From positions 1 through 40,395 of the forward strand of contig JANXBI010000040.1 of assembly GCA_025060675.1 (NCBI GenBank): 40,395 nucleotides of DNA, in the 5' to 3' direction. The DNA comes from Candidatus Caldatribacterium sp. (GTDB lineage: Bacteria; Atribacterota; Atribacteria; Atribacterales; Caldatribacteriaceae). Shown here piece by piece: positions 37,944 to 40,395 of the stretch (positions are counted from its first letter, which is position 1; the number at the start of each line of letters is the position of its first letter). The notes under the pieces were generated by a model that saw only the letters and a program-made list of their open reading frames with translations, ran no database searches and was not told where the DNA came from. The position numbers were made by a program, and so were the translations under genes.

Positions 37944-40052
37944 GTGAGTAAGACAATGAACAGAGCTCAGCAGAATTCCCAAAGCTTTGGTGATTATGCC
38001 ATATCCCAAATACGGAATATTGGCATTATGGCTCATATCGATGCGGGAAAAACGACAGTTACTGAACGAATTTTGTACTACACGGGAAAGATCCATCGCA
38101 TGGGAGAGGTTCATGAAGGAACTGCTACTATGGATTTTCTCCCTCAAGAGCAGGAGCGGGGGATTACTATAAGCTCTGCGGTGACGACGTGTTTTTGGAG
38201 GGATTGTCGTATTAACATCATTGATACGCCAGGGCACGTGGACTTTACGGTCGAGGTGGAGCGAAGTCTTCGAGTACTTGATGGGGCTATTGCCGTATTC
38301 TGTGGGGTTGGCGGGGTTGAGCCTCAGTCCGAGACGGTTTGGCACCAGGCAGATAAGTACGGTGTTCCCCGTATTGCCTTTGTGAATAAGCTTGATCGGG
38401 TTGGAGCGGACTTTTTTGCCGTTGTCAAAGCTATTCGGGAGAAGCTTAATGCTAATGCTCATCCGGTACAAATTCCCATTGGGCGAGAAGCAGACTTTGT
38501 AGGTGTCGTAGACCTTGTAGAGATGAAAGCCTATTTTTATGATATCGATGAAACGGGGGCAACATACCGAGTAGAAGATGTTCCCTCCTTCCTTCGGAAA
38601 GAAGCCGAGAAAGCGCGGGAACACCTTATTGAGGCTCTTGCCGAGGTTGATGAGGAAGTCCTCTCCCACTACCTTGAGAGTGAAGAACTTTCGCCCGATT
38701 TCCTCCGTGCAGCTATTCGGAGGAGTACTATCGCGGGAAAGTTTGTCCCGGTTCTTGGGGGATCAGCTCTAAGAAATAAGGGCATTCAGCCCCTCCTCGA
38801 TGCTGTTGTTTTCTATCTTCCTTCTCCCCTTGATCTCCCTCCTGTTCGAGGATTTCATCCTGAAACCAAGGAAGAAGAGGTCCGATTACCCCTTGTAAAA
38901 GAGCCCTTTGTAGGGCTCGTGTTTAAGATTGTCATGGATCCTCATGCTGGAAAAATCTCTTTCGTCCGAGTGTACTCGGGGACTTTGCGAAGTGGGACTT
39001 ACGTTTACAACGCTTCAAAAAGGGAAAAGGAGCGAGTGAGCCGTCTCCTTATTATCCACGCAAGCCATCGCGAGGATGTCGACGAGGTCAAAGCAGGAGA
39101 CCTTTGTGGTATCGTCGGTTTACGACGGGCGACTACCGGTGATACGCTCTGCGATGAGAAGTATCCCATCATTCTTGAAGCACCCTCTTTCCCTGAGCCT
39201 GTCATCTCAGTGGCTATTGAACCGAAGACAAGGGCTGACCAAGACAAGTTAAGCATCGCTTTAGCGAAACTTGCTGAGGAAGATCCAACCTTCCGTGTGC
39301 GGAGCGATGAAGAAACAGCGCAAACGATTATTTCTGGCATGGGTGAGTTGCATCTTGAGATTATCATTGATCGACTTCTTCGGGAATTCAAGGTTGAGGC
39401 TAATGTTGGAAAGCCACAAGTTGCCTATAAAGAAACCATCAAGTCTTCTGCTCGTGCCGAAGGGAAGTTTATTCGCCAGACAGGAGGGCGAGGTCAATAT
39501 GGCCACGTTGTGCTTGAGGTAGAACCCTGTGAGGAGCCGTTTATCTTCGAGGACCACATTGTAGGAGGCACAATACCAAGGGAGTACATTCCGGCAGTAG
39601 AAGCGGGAGTGCGAGAAGCCCTTGACAATGGCGTGATAGCCGGTTTTCCTGTAATTCATGTAAGGGTGAAGTTGGTTGACGGCTCGTACCATCCGGTTGA
39701 CTCCTCGGATCTTGCTTTCAAAATCGCGGGTTCCATTGCGCTCAAACATGCGGTTGAGAAAGCAAATCCTGTGTTGCTCGAGCCTGTTATGAAGGTTCAA
39801 GTTATTGTCCCTCGAGAATACCTGGGGGAAGTTATCGGGGACCTCAATGCTCGCCGGGGAAAAATAGAGAACATCGAAGCGAAGGGTGAAACACAAATCA
39901 TCAACGCCAGAGTTCCTCTTGCTGAACTCTTTGGGTATGCTACTGTGCTTCGGTCGCTCACCCAAGGGAGAGCAACGTATACTATGCAGTTTTCCCACTA
40001 TCAAGAGGTCCCCGGAAATCTCATGAGAGAAATCATGGAGAAAGCAAAGTAA
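37944..40052 (+). CDS. fusA: translation elongation factor G
   Basis: GTPase that drives ribosomal translocation, 702 residues. The G domain has AHIDAGKTTVTERILYYTG (P loop), QERGITISSAVTT (switch I), DTPGHVDFTVEVERSLRVLDGAIAVFCGVGGVEPQ (G3) and NKLDRVGADF (G4). Domain II, III and V segments include VFKIVMDPHAGKISFVRVYSG, SGMGELHLEIIIDRL, GGRGQYGHVVLEVEP and MFxYAT-like LFGYATVLRSLTQGRATYTMQFSHY. Domain IV has the tip region AFKIAGSIALKHAV. Full-length, no truncation. GTG 37944 follows AGGATAGG. Confidence 0.98.
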   Translation: MSKTMNRAQQNSQSFGDYAISQIRNIGIMAHIDAGKTTVTERILYYTGKIHRMGEVHEGTATMDFLPQEQERGITISSAVTTCFWRDCRINIIDTPGHVDFTVEVERSLRVLDGAIAVFCGVGGVEPQSETVWHQADKYGVPRIAFVNKLDRVGADFFAVVKAIREKLNANAHPVQIPIGREADFVGVVDLVEMKAYFYDIDETGATYRVEDVPSFLRKEAEKAREHLIEALAEVDEEVLSHYLESEELSPDFLRAAIRRSTIAGKFVPVLGGSALRNKGIQPLLDAVVFYLPSPLDLPPVRGFHPETKEEEVRLPLVKEPFVGLVFKIVMDPHAGKISFVRVYSGTLRSGTYVYNASKREKERVSRLLIIHASHREDVDEVKAGDLCGIVGLRRATTGDTLCDEKYPIILEAPSFPEPVISVAIEPKTRADQDKLSIALAKLAEEDPTFRVRSDEETAQTIISGMGELHLEIIIDRLLREFKVEANVGKPQVAYKETIKSSARAEGKFIRQTGGRGQYGHVVLEVEPCEEPFIFEDHIVGGTIPREYIPAVEAGVREALDNGVIAGFPVIHVRVKLVDGSYHPVDSSDLAFKIAGSIALKHAVEKANPVLLEPVMKVQVIVPREYLGEVIGDLNARRGKIENIEAKGETQIINARVPLAELFGYATVLRSLTQGRATYTMQFSHYQEVPGNLMREIMEKAK

Positions 40053-40065
40053 AGGAGGATACCTT

Positions 40066-40395
40066 ATGGCCAAGCAGAAATTTGAAAGGACAAAACCCCA
40101 TATCAACGTTGGAACCATTGGGCATGTGGACCATGGAAAAACAACCCTGACATCGGCCATCACCTTAGTCCTCTCTAAGCATAACCTTGCCAAATACACT
40201 CCTTTTGAGCAGATTGACAAGGCTCCTGAAGAGCGGGAACGAGGAATCACCATCGCCATTGCCCATGTGGAGTACGAAACGGAGAAACGCCACTATGCCC
40301 ACATCGACTGCCCAGGACATGCTGACTACGTGAAGAACATGATTACCGGTGCTGCCCAGATGGATGGAGCTGTCCTTGTGGTCTCTGCTGCTGAT
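40066..40395 (+). CDS. tuf: translation elongation factor Tu (3' part outside window)
   Basis: The first 110 codons of EF-Tu, the GTPase that brings aminoacyl-tRNA to the ribosome. The visible part reads MAKQKFERTKPHINVGTIGHVDHGKTTLTSAIT (P loop GHVDHGKT), then the switch I segment APEERERGITIAIAHVEYET and the G3 motif DCPGHADYVKNMITGAAQMDGAVLVVSAAD. ATG 40066 has AAAGGAGG seven bases upstream and overlaps the fusA stop region by spacing only. The frame is open to the window end. It closes the classic rpsL-rpsG-fusA-tuf order. Confidence 0.97.
   Translation, partial: MAKQKFERTKPHINVGTIGHVDHGKTTLTSAITLVLSKHNLAKYTPFEQIDKAPEERERGITIAIAHVEYETEKRHYAHIDCPGHADYVKNMITGAAQMDGAVLVVSAAD

Noticed and set aside
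39261..40259. A 332-codon minus-strand frame opposite fusA and tuf
   Set aside because: It covers two highly conserved genes on the other strand and shows no protein family features.
1..40395. CRISPR arrays, insertion sequences, prophage or integrase genes
   Set aside because: No regular short repeats with spacers, no transposase or integrase motifs and no terminal repeats were seen.

Overview
The window reads as a chromosomal core region of a bacterium with about 50% G+C, densely packed short-spaced operons, frequent GTG/TTG starts behind strong GGAGG-type ribosome binding sites, and charged, Glu/Arg/Lys-rich proteins. A pyrophosphate-type phosphofructokinase, an AmmeMemoRadiSam B protein, a short Thermotoga-style DAHP synthase and a very large RpoC suggest an anaerobic, probably thermophilic lineage such as Atribacterota or a Thermotogota-like group. 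This placement is inference from gene content only. I see no insertion sequence, prophage, integrase or CRISPR array.

Layout. 1-2160 (minus strand): a sugar ABC transporter (permease cut by the window edge, then binding protein) read from a divergent promoter region at 2181-2229. 2251-6958 (plus): a URO-D-family protein, transketolase and PPi-type 6-phosphofructokinase, a carbon-metabolism block next to the sugar transporter. 6915-10140: comEC and holA, tail to tail with rpsT. 10430-11715: a small lipoprotein gene, a likely free-standing structured RNA with its own promoter and terminator, and speD, tail to tail with a DksA/TraR-like gene. 12180-21374: one long, mostly overlapping plus-strand run with rlmN, aroF, tyrA, aroC, a DegT aminotransferase, a Gfo/Idh dehydrogenase, a COG2509 flavoprotein, surE, acylphosphatase and pcm. 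21355-22927 (minus): a sodium:solute symporter with a 57-residue membrane partner. 22991-24409: a nicotinamidase-like hydrolase and glutamate formiminotransferase. 24485-27901: hsp20, tRNA-Pro(CGG), plsC, an NHL-repeat membrane protein and amrB/MEMO. 28030-40395: rpoB, rpoC, an L7Ae-like protein, rpsL, rpsG, fusA and the 5' part of tuf.

Points worth a second look. The tyrA gene is split at a run of nine T residues that fits a -1 slippery site or polymerase slippage (or an assembly error). An approximately 225-nt RNA gene upstream of speD has a clear promoter, a three-way-junction fold and a perfect terminator, and I cannot place it in a known family. RpoC carries about 290 extra residues made of five degenerate repeats of a sandwich-barrel-hybrid-like module before its C-terminal region. 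The divergent transporter/URO-D promoters flank a perfect 12-bp palindrome. Two gene junctions carry long hairpins without a U-tract.
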